From NCBI GenBank assembly GCA_913775095.1, contig CAJYIW010000010.1:1-57462 (forward strand): a stretch of 57,462 nt of DNA. Reading direction: 5' to 3'. Both the position numbers and the translations under genes were made by a program. Shown here one piece after another: positions 55,987 to 57,462 of the stretch; position 1 is the stretch's first letter, and each line of letters starts with the position of its first letter. The notes beneath the pieces are model-generated. The model did not search any database. It worked only from the letters and a program-made list of their open reading frames with translations, and was not told where the DNA came from. The DNA is from an uncultured Siphonobacter sp. (GTDB lineage: Bacteria; Bacteroidota; Bacteroidia; Cytophagales; Spirosomataceae).

Positions 55987-56607
55987 ATGAAAAAGTCTTC
56001 CACGATCCCCCCCGATGAATCTTTGCTGGCTCAGCTTTGGATCCGTTTTAAAGGCGGCGACGGGGAAGCCTTTGATTTACTGGTGAACAAACGCTACCGC
56101 ATTCTGTATAACTACGCCACGCGTTTTACGCGGGAACGGGAGTTCATTCAGGACTGCATCCAGGATTTATTTCTGGAGTTATGGGATCGGCGGGAGTATC
56201 TGGTAGAGACTCCCTGCGTAACGATCTATTTACTAAAAGCCCTGCGGAATAACTTATTGCGGGAGCTTCGAAACCGAAACCGGCTGGACGATCGCCGGGA
56301 TGCAGCAGAACCTGAATTTGATTATACCGATGGCCTGAACATTGAGCGGGAGTGGATTACGGGCGAACTGCACCTGGAAAACGAACGGAACCTTCGCCAG
56401 GCCATTGAACGCTTACCCAAACGCTTACAGGAAGTAATTTTCCTGAAATTTTACGAAGGCCTGGATAACGAAGAAATCGCCCAGATCATGGGCATCGAAC
56501 GGCAATCGGCGGCTAATTTTCTGCACCGGGCTTTGTATCAGTTAAAAAATCAGATTCCTATATTGGTGAGAATCATACTCTTATCTTTTTTCACGTCGTT
56601 CGGTTAA
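55987..56607 (+). CDS. ECF RNA polymerase sigma factor (FecI-like)
   Basis: A 206-residue sigma-70 family factor of the extracytoplasmic-function group. Sigma region 2 covers about residues 28-95 (DLLVNKRYRILYNYATRFTR, DLFLELWDRR) and region 4 about 138-188 (LPKRLQEVIFLKFYEGLDNE, then IAQIMGIERQSAANFLHRAL). It is followed 86 bp later by the FecR anti-sigma gene and, across the junction, by the STN-bearing SusC. By family precedent substrate binding at SusC relieves FecR and frees this factor to transcribe the susCD genes. Confidence 0.95.
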   Translation: MKKSSTIPPDESLLAQLWIRFKGGDGEAFDLLVNKRYRILYNYATRFTREREFIQDCIQDLFLELWDRREYLVETPCVTIYLLKALRNNLLRELRNRNRLDDRRDAAEPEFDYTDGLNIEREWITGELHLENERNLRQAIERLPKRLQEVIFLKFYEGLDNEEIAQIMGIERQSAANFLHRALYQLKNQIPILVRIILLSFFTSFG

Positions 56608-56693
56608 AAAAATATTATCAGATTTTGAGTAAGGCTGCGGGTTCTTGTACTATTTCCTTTTAAAAAGAGGTTTTACCTAGCCTGACGCTCCCT

Positions 56694-57462
56694 ATGGTGG
56701 ATTACGTGTACTATCAGATCGAAGATTTTATCGGAGATGAAGCCTTTCGTCGATGGGTACTTAAGCCTACCGCTGCCGATACCATTTTCTGGGAAAACTG
56801 GTTACAAACGCATCCGCAACGGGCTGAACGCGTCTGGACGGCCCGCCAGTTTGTTGAAGCCATGCAGGAAGCTCAGGAAAACCTTTCCGATAGCGATTTA
56901 AAAGAACAGGTCAACCGTATTACCGAAGCCCGTCTGTCCCGTAAAGCCGATCAGCCCTTACCCACTTCACCTCATTTCTGGAAAAAAATCCGTGTTGCCG
57001 CTGCTGTAGCATTAGTAGCGGGTGTGGGAAGCCTATTTTATTACATCAGTCCATCCACGTTAAAAACTCAATTCTCTGAAACGGCTCCTGCCACCGAACT
57101 CCGCACGATTGCCAACCGCACGTCATCGCCACAGTTGCTGACGTTGATGGATGGCAGTCAGGTAAAACTTGAACCAGGCAGTCAGCTTCGATTCCCTCAA
57201 TCGTTCGATGAAAAGCAACGCAGTGTGTATCTGGAAGGGGAAGCGTTCTTTGAAGTAACCCGGAATCCGGAGCAGCCCTTTGTGGTGTATGCTCACGAAC
57301 TGGTCGCTAAAGTACTGGGAACCAGCTTCACGATTCGTTCCTACGAAAAGAACGTACAGGTCATGGTACGTACCGGAAAAGTAGCCGTGTTTACTCAGTC
57401 GCCTCAGCCTAAAGCGAAACCCCTTATCCTGACTCCCAACCAGCAGGTTGTCTTTTCAGAGA
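56694..57462 (+). CDS. FecR-family anti-sigma factor, N-terminal part (gene continues at base 1)
   Basis: This is the 5' part of a 353-residue inner-membrane anti-sigma factor; the last 127 bases here are the terminal duplication, so the unique part ends at 57335 and the frame continues at base 1 to 420. A cytoplasmic N-terminal domain of about 95 residues that would hold the sigma factor is followed by one membrane helix (about 99-119, VAAAVALVAGVGSLFYYI), then the periplasmic FecR domain (LLTLMDGSQVKLEPGSQLRF, YLEGEAFFEVTRNPEQPFVV, KVLGTSFTIRSY). DUF4974 lies in the other part. Its start is 86 bp after the sigma factor stop codon. Confidence 0.93.
   Translation, partial: MVDYVYYQIEDFIGDEAFRRWVLKPTAADTIFWENWLQTHPQRAERVWTARQFVEAMQEAQENLSDSDLKEQVNRITEARLSRKADQPLPTSPHFWKKIRVAAAVALVAGVGSLFYYISPSTLKTQFSETAPATELRTIANRTSSPQLLTLMDGSQVKLEPGSQLRFPQSFDEKQRSVYLEGEAFFEVTRNPEQPFVVYAHELVAKVLGTSFTIRSYEKNVQVMVRTGKVAVFTQSPQPKAKPLILTPNQQVVFSE
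57336..57462. repeat. 127-bp terminal direct repeat identical to bases 1-127
   Basis: Every base from 57336 to 57462 equals bases 1-127. The repeat lies inside the fecR coding sequence, and joining the ends restores a normal 353-residue protein, so it is an assembly overlap of a circular molecule rather than a biological repeat. Confidence 0.95.

Overview
The window appears to be one complete circular replicon. Bases 57336-57462 repeat bases 1-127 exactly, which is what a circular contig looks like when opened with a fixed-length overlap, so the unique length would be 57,335 bp. It carries its own iteron origin, a Rep_3-type initiator and a ParA-type partition system, so it is most simply a plasmid. 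No relaxase, type IV secretion gene or intact transposase is visible. The host is a member of Bacteroidota: there are two SusC/SusD pairs, a FecI/FecR-type sigma/anti-sigma pair whose FecR ends in DUF4974, a DUF2490 protein, and promoters of the TTTG-N19-23-TAnnTTTG type. The style fits Cytophagales (Spirosomaceae-like), but that family-level placement is inference.

Region by region. 55.99-57.46 kb plus 0-5.7 kb: ECF sigma factor, FecR anti-sigma factor (split by the window ends), a SusC transporter with an N-terminal STN signalling domain, and its SusD lipoprotein. This is a trans-envelope-regulated glycan uptake locus. 6.3-9.3 kb: small secreted, lipoprotein and outer-membrane proteins of unknown function. 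9.5-12.9 kb: a GH92 alpha-mannosidase lipoprotein and a DUF2490 protein. 12.9-18.2 kb: HxlR regulator with divergent pirin, a class A beta-lactamase, a serine recombinase, an AlkB-like dioxygenase and a MarR regulator. 18.1-22.7 kb: a tripartite efflux operon (MarR, TolC, HlyD/EmrA, EmrB-like MFS, MarR). 22.7-24.1 kb: decayed DNA holding an internally deleted second copy of the serine recombinase gene.

24.1-27.1 kb: mannonate oxidoreductase, mannonate dehydratase and a ThuA-like protein. 27.7-44.1 kb: a second, STN-less glycan locus with an AGE-family epimerase, a FucP-type sugar symporter, a DUF4127 protein, SusC, SusD, a Tat-type FAD oxidoreductase, a GH20 hexosaminidase, a sugar dehydrogenase/PKD/cytochrome c fusion, and a convergent ROK regulator. 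Together these suggest release, oxidation, uptake and epimerisation of an amino-sugar-containing glycan; the substrate cannot be read from sequence.

44.3-48.7 kb is the plasmid backbone: a ~1.4 kb array of GGTTC/GAACC repeat clusters (candidate centromere), parA, a small parB-like gene, an origin with ten iterons, one perfect DnaA box and AT-rich DNA, and rep. 49.1-55.7 kb holds accessory genes: an LLM-type flavin monooxygenase, a VOC/EVE/MarR operon, a single-domain response regulator, a Fic-fold protein whose catalytic histidine is replaced by glutamine, and a methyltransferase.
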